Source: CALCNS01 sp964425745 (lineage in GTDB: Bacteria; Bacillota; JAAYKD01). From it: DNA of 64,000 bases. Below are positions 50,502 through 59,799 of the stretch, piece after piece. Made by a program: the position numbers and the translations under genes. The DNA lies in the NCBI GenBank assembly GCA_964425745.1, contig CAYRNW010000001.1:232868-296867 (forward strand), read 5' to 3'. The notes beneath the pieces are model-generated. The model worked only from the letters and a program-made list of their open reading frames with translations. It was not told the origin of the DNA and ran no database searches. The number at the start of each line of letters is the position of its first letter. Position 1 is the stretch's first letter.

Positions 50502-51134
50502 CTATCCCAGTTGTGCTTTCGCTCTAATTTCAGCTTTTTGCAATAGAGAATCACATTCCAACATCGTAGATGAACAGTATTGTTGAAGTTGATCAATTTC
50601 CGTTTCATCTTTTAAACCACTGAGGTTGATTTTTACGTTTGCCAACGCTCCTTTGCAGCCGGCTGAAGCAAGATACGCTGCAACCAAACCGTCACTGAAG
50701 GCATTAGAGTTTCCCTTTGCTAAGGCTACTTGTGCGAATTTCAGAACTTGAATTCCTAAATCCGCTGTTTCTTGAGGAACTCGTATCGCGTTTCTTGTTG
50801 CTTCCAAAATCGCAGAAACACGTAGAGCTTTTTCTTGCTCTAATGATTTTGGTAATTGAAAGGCCGCCATAACCGCATCATAGGCTTGTGTGTCTTCATC
50901 TACCAAAGCTCGAGCTCGTAACCCGAGTTGTTTTGTTCTGAAGCGAAGCTCTTCCATCTCAGCTTGAACATCTGCATATTTTTTTCGACCAAGGGTTAAA
51001 TTCGCAACCATTTCCAAAAGAGCAGCAGCCGTTGCAACGGCCTGAGCAGAAGCAGAGCCCCCGCCTGGAGCCGGTTGGGAGGATGCCAGCTGATCTAAAA
51101 ATTGGTCTCCGGTTAATTTTAGTAAGTTACTCAT
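50502..51134 (-). CDS. Stand-alone cyclodeaminase/cyclohydrolase (FTCD C-terminal family)
   Basis: 210 residues. The start is ATG 51134 (AGGAGG six bases before it), inside the end of ftsH. The family core is all helical, with SQPAPGGGSASAQAVATAAALLEMVANLT at the N-terminus, as in formimidoyltetrahydrofolate cyclodeaminase and FchA methenyl-THF cyclohydrolase. It likely works on a folate C1 unit. It has no FTCD transferase partner in the window. The position between ftsH and proS gives no clue to a pathway. Confidence 0.85.
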   Translation of the reverse strand: MSNLLKLTGDQFLDQLASSQPAPGGGSASAQAVATAAALLEMVANLTLGRKKYADVQAEMEELRFRTKQLGLRARALVDEDTQAYDAVMAAFQLPKSLEQEKALRVSAILEATRNAIRVPQETADLGIQVLKFAQVALAKGNSNAFSDGLVAAYLASAGCKGALANVKINLSGLKDETEIDQLQQYCSSTMLECDSLLQKAEIRAKAQLG

Positions 51135-52959
51135 GGAGTTCCTCCTGTGATGGTGTAGCAAGGGTCAAATTTGCGAATAATTCTTTAAACTCTTCCCCTT
51201 TAACCGTTTCTTGTTCCAAAAGCAGTGAGGCCAACGCATCTAAATGAGGTCGATATTGTTCTAATATAACAGTTGCCTTTCGATAACTGCTTTGTATCAC
51301 GCTACTCACTTCTTGATCGATCACATAGGCAATTTCAGGGCTGAATGTCCTTCCTTGTGATAAATCTCTTCCCAAAAAGACTTCATGTTGCTTAGTCCCA
51401 AACGTCATGGGACCAAGTTTTTCGCTCATACCATATTCCGTTACCAAGCGATGTGCCATGTCGGTCACGCGTTCTAAATCATTGGTAGCGCCTGTCGAAA
51501 CTTCTCCAAAGACGATTGATTCCGCAACCCTACCTCCTAATGCATAAGAAATTGAATTGAGGATATCTTTTTTCGTCACATAATAACGGTCTTCTTCCGG
51601 CAAAACGGCAGTAAATCCACCTGCCCGTCCTCTAGGCACAATTGTGACCACATGGACAGGATCAAAATCAGGCAAAGCATATGCTACAACTGCATGACCT
51701 GCTTCATGATACGCACTGAGTTTACGTTCTTTCTCGCTCATAATTCGCGATTTTTTGGCTGGCCCTGCCATAACTCGATTAATCGCTTCTTCAAGTTCCG
51801 TCATCTCAATGACCTGCTTGGCCTTTCTGGCACTGAGCAAGGCGGCTTCGTTAACTAAATTCTCTAAATCTGCCGCCGTAAAACCCGGTGTTGATTTTGC
51901 AATCACGCGTAAATCGATTTCTTTAGCGATAGGTTTATTCTTGACATGAACTTTAAGTACGGCCTCCCGTTCGCTTACGTCGGGTCGATCTACAAATACT
52001 TGGCGATCAAAGCGACCCGGTCTCAGCAAAGCCGGATCTAGAATATCGGGTCGATTGGTAGCCGCCAAAATAATGATTCCCTCATTGACTTCAAAGCCAT
52101 CCATTTCAACTAACAACTGGTTTAGGGTTTGCTCTCGTTCATCGTGTCCCCCGCCCAACCCCGCGCCTCTTTGACGTCCAACCGCGTCGATTTCGTCAAT
52201 AAAAACAATACAAGGTGCACTTTTCTTTGCAGTTTCAAATAAGTCACGAACTCGCGAGGCTCCCACGCCAACAAACATTTCCACAAAATCCGAACCACTG
52301 ATACTGAAAAACGGGACTCCGGCTTCTCCGGACACGGCTTTCGCCATCCAAGTCTTACCGGTGCCAGGAGGACCCACTAAGAGTACTCCTTTGGGAATTC
52401 TCGCTCCCATTTCGATAAACCGTTTCGGATGTTTCAAGAATTCAACAATCTCTTCCAGTTCTTCTTTGACTTCTTCGTACCCGGCTACATCGGCAAAGGT
52501 GATTTTCTTACCACCGGCTTGCTGCATTTTTGCACGGCTCTTACCAAAACTCATGACTTTGTTATTACTGCCACCGGCTCCTTGCTGCATGAAAAAGAAC
52601 CAAAAAGCCATAAACAGACCGAACATAAAGAGCGTATTCAAAATTCCTGACCACCAGGGTGGTTCCGGAGGTAGGTCTACTTGAAATTTATCGCTACTTT
52701 CCAGCAAACGCTGGCTGATAAGCGCTTTATCGGATTCCGGGATGATTGTGACAAAGGCCATGCCATCCGTTAAAATTCCTTCAATACGCTGATCCACCAA
52801 CAAAGCCTCTTGAACTTTCGCTTGGTCTAAATATTGATAAAACACATTATAGTCCAGTTCAGTTGGAAGGGTTTGATTCCCCAAGAAAAAATTGAGAATC
52901 GCGATTAGGCCAATAGCCATTAGGATAATCATGGGTGCAGATTGATATCTTCTTTTCAA
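51127..52959 (-). CDS. ftsH: ATP-dependent zinc metalloprotease FtsH
   Basis: 610 residues. Two membrane segments (about 8-26 and 98-118) flank a small extracytoplasmic part. The AAA domain has Walker A GPPGTGKT near 200, Walker B IVFIDEIDAVG, the pore loop MFVGVGASRV, and a second region of homology (ATNRPDILDPALLRPGRFDRQ). The protease zinc site is AYHEAGHAVV near 413 with a downstream Asp. It degrades misfolded membrane proteins and selected regulators. It follows hpt by 30 bases, the classical tilS-hpt-ftsH cluster. Confidence 0.97.
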   Translation of the reverse strand: MKRRYQSAPMIILMAIGLIAILNFFLGNQTLPTELDYNVFYQYLDQAKVQEALLVDQRIEGILTDGMAFVTIIPESDKALISQRLLESSDKFQVDLPPEPPWWSGILNTLFMFGLFMAFWFFFMQQGAGGSNNKVMSFGKSRAKMQQAGGKKITFADVAGYEEVKEELEEIVEFLKHPKRFIEMGARIPKGVLLVGPPGTGKTWMAKAVSGEAGVPFFSISGSDFVEMFVGVGASRVRDLFETAKKSAPCIVFIDEIDAVGRQRGAGLGGGHDEREQTLNQLLVEMDGFEVNEGIIILAATNRPDILDPALLRPGRFDRQVFVDRPDVSEREAVLKVHVKNKPIAKEIDLRVIAKSTPGFTAADLENLVNEAALLSARKAKQVIEMTELEEAINRVMAGPAKKSRIMSEKERKLSAYHEAGHAVVAYALPDFDPVHVVTIVPRGRAGGFTAVLPEEDRYYVTKKDILNSISYALGGRVAESIVFGEVSTGATNDLERVTDMAHRLVTEYGMSEKLGPMTFGTKQHEVFLGRDLSQGRTFSPEIAYVIDQEVSSVIQSSYRKATVILEQYRPHLDALASLLLEQETVKGEEFKELFANLTLATPSQEELHE

Positions 52960-52989
52960 AGGAGTTCTCCTTTCTATTAGGAATCGTTT

Positions 52990-53544
52990 TTAGATTTGAC
53001 TTTTATAAGCTTCCGGTTTCAGAATTCCGATATAAGGCAAGTTGCGATATTTGTCGGCAAAATCCAATCCATACCCCACAACAAAATAATCCTCGATTTC
53101 AAACCCGGTAAAGTCCCCATGGATATCGACTTTTCTTCGAGAAGGTTTATCTAATAAAGCAGCGATACGTATTGTCTTAGGATTCCTTTTGTTCAAGAAA
53201 ATCTTCATTCTCGAAAGCGTTGTTCCGCTGTCGATGATATCTTCCACAATGAGAACATGCTTATCCGCGATGTCGTGATCTAAATCTTTTGTAATTTTTA
53301 AATTACCGCTGGATTCGGTACTATGGCCGTAACTTGAGCATCCGAAGAACTCAATCGTGACCGGTTGTTTTATTTTACGTACTAAATCTGCCATAAAGCA
53401 AAAAGAGCCATTAAGAACTCCAATCACAACGATTTCTTCCTCTTCGGAATAAAATTTTGTAATTTCCTCACCGAGTTCGTTGATTCTTGCTGCTAGTTTT
53501 TCTTGATCAATATAAATACGTTCGACATTGCTTTCTAAATTCAT
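52990..53544 (-). CDS. hpt: Hypoxanthine phosphoribosyltransferase
   Basis: 184 residues from the ATG with AAGGAAGG before it. Type I PRTase: the GVLNGSFCFMADL segment near 45, the PRPP motif VLIVEDIIDSGTTL near 97, and the KPSRRKVD segment. It salvages hypoxanthine (and guanine) to nucleotides. It follows tilS with a 16-base gap, as is usual in Bacillota. Confidence 0.96.
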   Translation of the reverse strand: MNLESNVERIYIDQEKLAARINELGEEITKFYSEEEEIVVIGVLNGSFCFMADLVRKIKQPVTIEFFGCSSYGHSTESSGNLKITKDLDHDIADKHVLIVEDIIDSGTTLSRMKIFLNKRNPKTIRIAALLDKPSRRKVDIHGDFTGFEIEDYFVVGYGLDFADKYRNLPYIGILKPEAYKSQI

Positions 53545-53560
53545 AGTAGCTTCCTTCCTT

Positions 53561-54958
53561 CTATATCGGATAATTTTCAATAAAGAATTCGAATCTTTGT
53601 TCTTGGGATCTTGCTTGATAGGCCTGAATCGTATAATGATTGGGAATTAATACGATTTGTTCCTGTTCTACAAGCAGGGGAATTCGGCATCGCCAAGGAA
53701 TCGGCACTCGTCTTTCCTGAAAATAATCCGATACCTTTTTGTAATGGCCAGAAGTAATCTTAATTGTATCACCCGCACGCCAGGTACGCAAGAACATTTC
53801 TTTGCCAAGTGCATTCAACCCAATAATTCCTCCCACCGCATAATCTTGACCCGTGAATAATTTAAAACTCAGACAAAAAGAAGGATCTGAAAACTCTTGT
53901 CGGAAGGGTATCTTTTCTGCATTCGGCAACCTAACCCCGATATTTTTTTGATTGTCAAACGTCATCTGTGCTTCTGTCAAAATAAAGAACCTCCCACCAG
54001 AAATCATTGCGGTAATTCCGGCGGGCAAAGACATACTCCAATAAGAAGGTCGTTCCTTTAATTGGAACAAAATCAAGGATACATGCTTAAATTGAATGGG
54101 TTCTCCCTGGGTGGCTACTGAATAGAATTGGTTAATCAACCAGCGAGAAGCGAGAGCTTCCGGCCAATTGCCAATTTCATCACAAGAGATCGAACATAAT
54201 CCAAAGGGGTCTGTCACGAGATTTTCTTGTCGTCTTTTAAGTTCGCTCGCTAAAAAGTCTTGATCCCATTGCATCATGGTTTGCAGATTAAGAATCTGGT
54301 TCTTGATATTCGGTGCGCTCTTTTCGAGTTTCGGTAGAATCCGAGAGCGAATTTTGCTTCGTAAATAAACATCTTCTTCGTTGGTTTGATCTTGACAATA
54401 CACGAAACCTTCCCGGTCAAGGAAATCCACTATATCACGATGTCGAACCTCCAATAACGGACGAACGATCTTCAACTCGTTCGGCAGAATAGAAAATTTT
54501 TTCATCGGAAGTAATCCTTCCGGTCCGGCCCCTCGAAGCAAGCGAATAAAAAAATTCTCCACCTGATCATCGGCATGGTGACCTAAAAGCACGGCATCGG
54601 CATGCCAAACTTTAGCAATTTCCAAAAAGAAATCCCGTCTAGCTACCCTTCCCGCTTCTTCCATTCCCTTTTTACGATTGCTGTTCAGCATTTTTAGATC
54701 GACTTTTCGAGTAAAAAAGGGGATGTTATTGGCTTGTGCCAACGCTTCGACAAAGGCACATTCTTGATCTGCAATTTCCCCTCTCAGTCCATGATTTAAG
54801 TGAGCAACCGCTATGGTCCAGTTAAATCGAGCTTGGTAGCACGCTAAGCATAACAGCAGAAAAAGGGAGTCCGGTCCTCCCGATACTCCCACTAATAATC
54901 GCTGATTTGTTTTAAGGATTCCATCCTTTAACGTGCTCTGCAAAAACATTTCGAACAA
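53561..54958 (-). CDS. tilS: tRNA(Ile)-lysidine synthetase
   Basis: 465 residues from TTG 54958, preceded by GAGGTGA; the ATG 54949 is an alternative. The PP-loop SGGPDSLFLL near 25 binds ATP; then AVAHLNHGLRG and GHHADDQVENFFIRLLRG are TilS signatures. The C-terminal substrate-binding domain (about 375-465) is present. It makes lysidine at C34 of tRNA-Ile(CAU), which changes its codon to AUA and its charging from Met to Ile. First gene of the tilS-hpt-ftsH group. Confidence 0.95.
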   Translation of the reverse strand: MFEMFLQSTLKDGILKTNQRLLVGVSGGPDSLFLLLCLACYQARFNWTIAVAHLNHGLRGEIADQECAFVEALAQANNIPFFTRKVDLKMLNSNRKKGMEEAGRVARRDFFLEIAKVWHADAVLLGHHADDQVENFFIRLLRGAGPEGLLPMKKFSILPNELKIVRPLLEVRHRDIVDFLDREGFVYCQDQTNEEDVYLRSKIRSRILPKLEKSAPNIKNQILNLQTMMQWDQDFLASELKRRQENLVTDPFGLCSISCDEIGNWPEALASRWLINQFYSVATQGEPIQFKHVSLILFQLKERPSYWSMSLPAGITAMISGGRFFILTEAQMTFDNQKNIGVRLPNAEKIPFRQEFSDPSFCLSFKLFTGQDYAVGGIIGLNALGKEMFLRTWRAGDTIKITSGHYKKVSDYFQERRVPIPWRCRIPLLVEQEQIVLIPNHYTIQAYQARSQEQRFEFFIENYPI

Positions 54959-55016
54959 AAGACTCACCTCGGCACTCAATAATTCTCAACCTTATATGAA
55001 TATTCCTGCTGAAAGG

Positions 55017-55145
55017 TTATTTTTTGGGTTTCATCCAATGCTGAAACACCTTTTTTTTGTACAATAGCACGAACAAAAGAACTCCCACAATAAAGGTAGC
55101 CGCCGTTATTGGTAGCATCCATTTCAACTCTGAATAATATTCCAT
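55017..55145 (-). CDS. Small single-pass membrane protein (42 residues), hypothetical
   Basis: 42 residues: MEYYSELKWML, one hydrophobic segment (about 12-29, ITAATFIVGVLLFVLL), then a basic tail (YKKKVFQHWMKPKK). A strong site CGGAGGTT lies six bases before the ATG at 55145. The positive tail after the segment predicts the C-terminus inside. The family is not known to me. It lies between the por terminator and tilS. The RBS, membrane segment and clear topology support a real gene; function cannot be told. Confidence 0.6.
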   Translation of the reverse strand: MEYYSELKWMLPITAATFIVGVLLFVLLYKKKVFQHWMKPKK

Positions 55146-55180
55146 CTTTAACCTCCGGTTCAACAAATTGTGTGAAATCA

Positions 55181-55219
55181 AAAGAAAACAGGTCTGAACG
55201 GTGTAGCTCAGACCTGTTT
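55181..55219 (-). terminator. Terminator of pyruvate:ferredoxin oxidoreductase
   Basis: A 12-bp perfect stem (arms 55186-55197 and 55208-55219, AAACAGGTCTGA on the minus strand) with a 10-base loop, followed on minus by TTTTCTTTTG. It starts 13 bases after the stop. Confidence 0.9.
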
Positions 55220-55231
55220 CACGACTCCGAA

Positions 55232-58200
55232 TTATTCTTCGGTTTTTGCTAATTTGACATGATGTTCAAAACGAGCTTTTGCTTCCTCTTCGGCTTTGGC
55301 AAACAGGCGCTCTGCTTCAGCCGGGAACTGCTTGGCTAATGCGGAGTAGCGAACTTCACTCATCAAGAAATCTCTGAAGCTTGCTTTCGCTTCTTTGTAA
55401 TCCATGACGAAGGGGTTCTTTCCTTCTTCAGCCAGCAACGGGTTGTAACGATACATTGGCCAGTATCCTGCTTCAACTGCTTGTTTTGCAATCAATTGCG
55501 AATTGCCCATATTGATACCATGGTTGATACAGGGAGAATAGGCAATGATCAAAGAAGGTCCATCATAACTTTCCGCTTCGGTAATGGCTTTAACAAATTG
55601 ATTTTGGTTGGCACCCATGTTCACAGAGGCTACATATACATAACCATAGGACATGGCCATCATACCGAGATCTTTTTTCTTCGTCTTTTTGCCAGAAGCG
55701 GCGAATTTGGCCATTGAACCGGTCGGAGTTGACTTGGACGCTTGTCCGCCGGTATTCGAGTAGACTTCTGTATCTAAGACTAAAATATTAACATCAATTC
55801 CCGAAGCAATAACATGGTCTAATCCACCGTAACCAATGTCATAAGCCCAGCCGTCTCCCCCGAAGATCCAAATTGAGGGTTTAACAAACAAATCATTATT
55901 TTCTTGAATTTCCGCCAGCGCAACTTTGGCTTCCCCGTCAGCAGCTTGAATTGCTTCCGGTAATAGTGCTTTTAAGGCATCGCCATATTGACGAGAAAGT
56001 TTCGCATCCATACGATGATTCAACCAAGATTCCAACGCTTCTTTTACAGCACCTGTCAATGGCAGTTTCATTGTTTCGCTAACTAGATCGGCTAAAGCAC
56101 CGCGGCGCTGATTATAGGCAAAGGCCATACCGTATCCATATTCCGCGTTATCTTCAAACAAGGAGTTTGCCCAAGCAGGACCTTGTCCGAGACAGTTGGT
56201 GGTATAAGGATTGGACGGTGCACTTCCACCATAAATAGAGGAGCAACCCGTTGCATTGGCAACGACCATACGATCACCAAAGAGCTGAGTAACCACTTTA
56301 ATATAAGGAGTTTCTCCACAACCTGCACAGGCACCGGAAAATTCAAATAAAGAAGGAGTAAATTGGCTTCCTTTGACCGTGCTCTTATTGAAATTGTTTT
56401 CACATTGTGGTAAAGCATTGACAAAGTTGTAGTTTGCAACTTCTGCCTCTCTAACATCGTCAAGCCGCTTCATGTAAAGTGCTTTCCCCTTAGCAGGACA
56501 GACTTGCTCACAGTTACCACAACCAGTGCAATCAAGCGGAGAAGCTTGAATTATAAACTGCTTTCCTGCAGCCTCTTTACCGATTGCAGCTTTGTGCTGT
56601 AAGCTCTCCGGCTTGCCTTCTAAGTCAGCTTCATCCACCAAGTAGGGTCGAATGACTGCATGCGGGCAAACAAAGGCGCATTGGTTACATTGAATACACT
56701 TGGAGCTGTCCCAAACCGGAATATCAACAGCAATACCGCGTTTTTCATATTGAGTTGTACCCATGGGGAAGCTACCATCGGTTGTAAATTTGCTGACCGG
56801 CAATTGATCGCCTTTTAAGGCAGCTATGGGTCGGGCAATTTCACGAACAAATGCCGGAACACTCTCTTCTGCATGTTCAGCATCTTTCGCATTCAACCAT
56901 TGTTCAGGCACTTTGATTTCTTTCAAACCGGCAATGGATTGATCAATAGCAGCAAAATTCATGCGAACTACTTCTTCACCGCGTTTGCCATAGGATTTAA
57001 CAACGGCTTGTTTGATATAATCGATTGCTTGTTCTGCCGGTATAACATTGGCAATATGGAAGAAGCAGGATTGCATAATAACATTGATACGTCCACCCAT
57101 ACCGGTTTCACGTGCAATATCGATAGCATCAATATTATAGAATCGAATCTTCTTAGCTGCTAGGGCTCGCTTCATACTTGCCGGCAATTTTTCATCTAAT
57201 TCTGCAGTACTCCAAGGAGAGTTAAGAAGGAAAATGCCACCTTCTTTTAGATAATCGACCATGTCGTATTTATCAACAAAAGAGGGGTTATGGCAAGCGA
57301 CAAAATCAGCTTCTTCAATTAGATATGGAGATTGAATCGGCTTCTTGCCAAAGCGCAAATGGGAAGTTGTAATTCCACCAGACTTCTTAGAGTCATAAAC
57401 AAAATACCCTTGTGCAAACATGTCGGTGTGATCACCGATGATTTTGATCGAGTTTTTGTTTGCACCCACGGTGCCATCGGAACCCAGACCATAGAACATA
57501 CAACTATAGGCACCCTCTGGAGCAGAGTTGATACGTTTGGTTAAATCCAGACTTGTATGGGTAACATCGTCAATAATCCCAACCGTAAATCCGTTTTTTG
57601 GGGTTTCGGATTTGAGATTTTCAAAAATAGCATTGACCATGGTCGGAGTGAATTCTTTAGAACCAAGACCATAACGGCCACCGATAATGAGGGGTTGGAA
57701 TTGTTCTTTGGAATAGACCGTGCAAACATCAAGATACAAAGGTTCACCAATGGAACCGGGTTCTTTGGTGCGATCTAAAACAGCGATTCGTTTCACACTC
57801 TTCGGCATAACATCTAAGAAATGTTTTATGGAGAACGGGCGATACAAGCGAACTTTTAATAAGCCAACTTTTTCGCCTTTTGCCAAGAGGTATTCTACCG
57901 TCTCTTCAATGGTATCGCAGCTTGAACCCATGGAGATGATCACATACTCAGCATCAGGAGCTCCAACGTAGTCAAACGGCTTATAAGAACGTCCGGTGAG
58001 TTGTGCGACCTGTTTCATAGTATCTTCAACGATACCAGGTACAGCATCATAATATTGATTGGTCGTTTCTCGGCCTTGGAAATAAATATCGGGATTTTGT
58101 GCAGTTCCTCTTTGGACCGGATGTTCCGGGTTAAGGGCACGCGCACGGAAGGCTTTCACTGCATCCATATCGATCATCTTAGCCATTTCTTCGTAGCCAA

Positions 58201-58756
58201 TCACATCAATTTTTTGGATTTCATGAGAGGTTCTAAAGCCATCAAAGAAATGGACAAAGGGTACATTCGCTTTTAAAGTCGCTAAATGAGAAACCAAAGC
58301 CAAATCCATCGCTTCTTGAACAGAAGCAGAAGCGAGGAGAGCAAAGCCGGTTTGGCGTACGGCCATAACGTCTTGGTGATCTCCAAAAATCGATAAAGCG
58401 TGAGCTGCAACCGCGCGGGCTGAAACATGGAAAACAGTTGGTAACATTTCACCGGCAATTTTGTACATATTCGGAATCATCAACAACAACCCTTGTGAAG
58501 CTGTGAAGGTAGTTGTCAATGCTCCTGCTGCCAATGAACCGTGAACAGCACCGGCTGCCCCGGCTTCGGATTGCATTTCAGTTACTTTTAAGACTTGCCC
58601 AAAGATATTTTTTCGGCCATAAGCAGCCCATTCATCGGCTACCTCGCCCATATTAGAAGAGGGGGTAATTGGATAAATCGCTGCGACGTCGCTGAAGGCA
58701 TAAGCTACATGCGCTGCAGCAGTGTTTCCGTCAATGGTTTGCTTTGTAATCGGCAT
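55232..58756 (-). CDS. nifJ: Pyruvate:ferredoxin (flavodoxin) oxidoreductase, single chain
   Basis: 1174 residues from ATG 58756 (AAAGGAG before it). All PFOR domains are in one chain: the TPP-pyrimidine domain (YPITPSSNMGE near 30), the transketolase-C-like domain, the CoA-binding gamma domain (GLGSDGTVGANKNS near 430), two 4Fe-4S clusters (CIQCNQCAFVCP near 686, CTGCGNCEQVCP near 744), and the TPP domain with CAGCGE, NATGCSSI and FGGDGWAYDIGYGG. It oxidises pyruvate to acetyl-CoA and CO2, reducing ferredoxin. It is central to anaerobic energy metabolism. It is monocistronic, with its own promoter and terminator. Confidence 0.97.
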   Translation of the reverse strand: MPITKQTIDGNTAAAHVAYAFSDVAAIYPITPSSNMGEVADEWAAYGRKNIFGQVLKVTEMQSEAGAAGAVHGSLAAGALTTTFTASQGLLLMIPNMYKIAGEMLPTVFHVSARAVAAHALSIFGDHQDVMAVRQTGFALLASASVQEAMDLALVSHLATLKANVPFVHFFDGFRTSHEIQKIDVIGYEEMAKMIDMDAVKAFRARALNPEHPVQRGTAQNPDIYFQGRETTNQYYDAVPGIVEDTMKQVAQLTGRSYKPFDYVGAPDAEYVIISMGSSCDTIEETVEYLLAKGEKVGLLKVRLYRPFSIKHFLDVMPKSVKRIAVLDRTKEPGSIGEPLYLDVCTVYSKEQFQPLIIGGRYGLGSKEFTPTMVNAIFENLKSETPKNGFTVGIIDDVTHTSLDLTKRINSAPEGAYSCMFYGLGSDGTVGANKNSIKIIGDHTDMFAQGYFVYDSKKSGGITTSHLRFGKKPIQSPYLIEEADFVACHNPSFVDKYDMVDYLKEGGIFLLNSPWSTAELDEKLPASMKRALAAKKIRFYNIDAIDIARETGMGGRINVIMQSCFFHIANVIPAEQAIDYIKQAVVKSYGKRGEEVVRMNFAAIDQSIAGLKEIKVPEQWLNAKDAEHAEESVPAFVREIARPIAALKGDQLPVSKFTTDGSFPMGTTQYEKRGIAVDIPVWDSSKCIQCNQCAFVCPHAVIRPYLVDEADLEGKPESLQHKAAIGKEAAGKQFIIQASPLDCTGCGNCEQVCPAKGKALYMKRLDDVREAEVANYNFVNALPQCENNFNKSTVKGSQFTPSLFEFSGACAGCGETPYIKVVTQLFGDRMVVANATGCSSIYGGSAPSNPYTTNCLGQGPAWANSLFEDNAEYGYGMAFAYNQRRGALADLVSETMKLPLTGAVKEALESWLNHRMDAKLSRQYGDALKALLPEAIQAADGEAKVALAEIQENNDLFVKPSIWIFGGDGWAYDIGYGGLDHVIASGIDVNILVLDTEVYSNTGGQASKSTPTGSMAKFAASGKKTKKKDLGMMAMSYGYVYVASVNMGANQNQFVKAITEAESYDGPSLIIAYSPCINHGINMGNSQLIAKQAVEAGYWPMYRYNPLLAEEGKNPFVMDYKEAKASFRDFLMSEVRYSALAKQFPAEAERLFAKAEEEAKARFEHHVKLAKTEE

Positions 58757-58814
58757 TCGATTCTCTCCTTTATAAGTTCGATATAGGGTGAAATAATTCA
58801 TCCATACACCACAT

Positions 58815-58843
58815 AATGTATGCTCTTTTACTAAAAAAGTCAA
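58815..58843 (-). promoter_or_regulatory. Sigma-A type promoter of the pyruvate:ferredoxin oxidoreductase gene
   Basis: On the minus strand TTGACT (58843-58838), a 17-base spacer and TACATT (58820-58815). A second TTGACA (58856-58851) lies 13 bases upstream and may form an overlapping promoter. Confidence 0.75.
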
Positions 58844-58880
58844 GTGGTAGTGTCAAAAACATCCTTAGTTATACATATTG

Positions 58881-58914
58881 TTCCATTCTCGCCTCTATTT
58901 ATGCACGAATGGAA
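58881..58914. repeat. Inverted repeat upstream of the por promoter
   Basis: TTCCATTC and GAATGGAA, 8 bp each, separated by 18 bases, about 38 bases upstream of the -35. It could be a regulator site, or a weak terminator-like structure of the methyltransferase gene. Confidence 0.45.
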
Positions 58915-58929
58915 TAAACTTCTCATATT

Positions 58930-59748
58930 TTATTCACTCTTGAAATTCTGGGTCCCAACGGTATAAGCCAATAACGTGGCAGCAGCTGCCACATTTAGGG
59001 ATTCTACTTGATTGGTCATTGGAATTTTACAGAAGCCATCGCAAAGATTTCGGACCTCTTCTGAGAGACCGACACTCTCGTTTCCCAGTACATAGATAAT
59101 TTTCTTTGCTGGTGCTACTTGGAATAAATTAACCGCTTTTGACTCATCACTGAGTCCAATTACCTTAAAACCTACGGCTTTTGCTAACTTCAAAGCTTCG
59201 GCTAACTCCGGGTGACGATAAATTCGCATCCGAAAAATAGTTCCTGCTGCAGCTTTGATTACCAGTGGTTGATTGATTGAAGGAACTCCTTTTTCGGGAA
59301 TCAGTAAACCTTCAACCCCTGCCGCCGCGGCGGACCGGATAATCATACCAAGGTTCACCGGATTCGTGACTCCGTCTAAAGCAATAAAAGCTCCGTTGAT
59401 CGATTGATCCAAACAACTTTTCCAGTCGGTTTCAATATTACCAACCACATCAGCAACGATTCCTTGATCTTCATCTTTGTTCTTTGAAATACGTGTCAAT
59501 TGGTCTCGGTACATTTCTTTGATGGGAATATTTCGTTTCTGCGCCATTTGCACGATTCTTCGCAATCCCTCTGACCTGTTCTCCTTATCAACAAGAATCC
59601 GTTCCACTTGTACATCGGTGTGAATTGTCAGCAAATCCTGAACCGCTTTTTTTCCGTACACCGTAATGAAACGGTTGTAATAGGCTTTTTTTGCTAAATA
59701 CTCCGGAGAATCTTGAAAATCATTTTCTTTTTTGTCTTTTGGTGTCAT
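58930..59748 (-). CDS. TrmH/SpoU family 2'-O-methyltransferase (RlmB-like)
   Basis: 272 residues. An N-terminal substrate-binding domain (YGKKAVQDLL...VERILVD) precedes the knotted SpoU domain with motif 1 DGVTNPVNLGMIIRSAAAAG near 137, motif 2 YVLGNESVGLSEEV near 221, and motif 3 IPMTNQVESLNVAAAATLLAY near 243. It methylates the ribose of an rRNA or tRNA nucleotide; the RlmB 23S G2251 type is the closest by layout. A charged leader of about 20 residues precedes the domain. It lies downstream of the sigma/anti-sigma pair, beyond their terminator. Confidence 0.88.
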   Translation of the reverse strand: MTPKDKKENDFQDSPEYLAKKAYYNRFITVYGKKAVQDLLTIHTDVQVERILVDKENRSEGLRRIVQMAQKRNIPIKEMYRDQLTRISKNKDEDQGIVADVVGNIETDWKSCLDQSINGAFIALDGVTNPVNLGMIIRSAAAAGVEGLLIPEKGVPSINQPLVIKAAAGTIFRMRIYRHPELAEALKLAKAVGFKVIGLSDESKAVNLFQVAPAKKIIYVLGNESVGLSEEVRNLCDGFCKIPMTNQVESLNVAAAATLLAYTVGTQNFKSE

Positions 59749-59765
59749 ATCTTTTTCCTCCTTGT

Positions 59766-59797
59766 TAAAACGGACAGGAACTCTCTCCTGTCCGTTT
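59766..59797 (-). terminator. Terminator of the sigma/anti-sigma operon
   Basis: A 12-bp perfect stem (AAACGGACAGGA with complement, six-base loop) followed on minus by TTTTAAC. It begins three bases after the anti-sigma stop. Confidence 0.85.
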
Positions 59798-59799
59798 GT

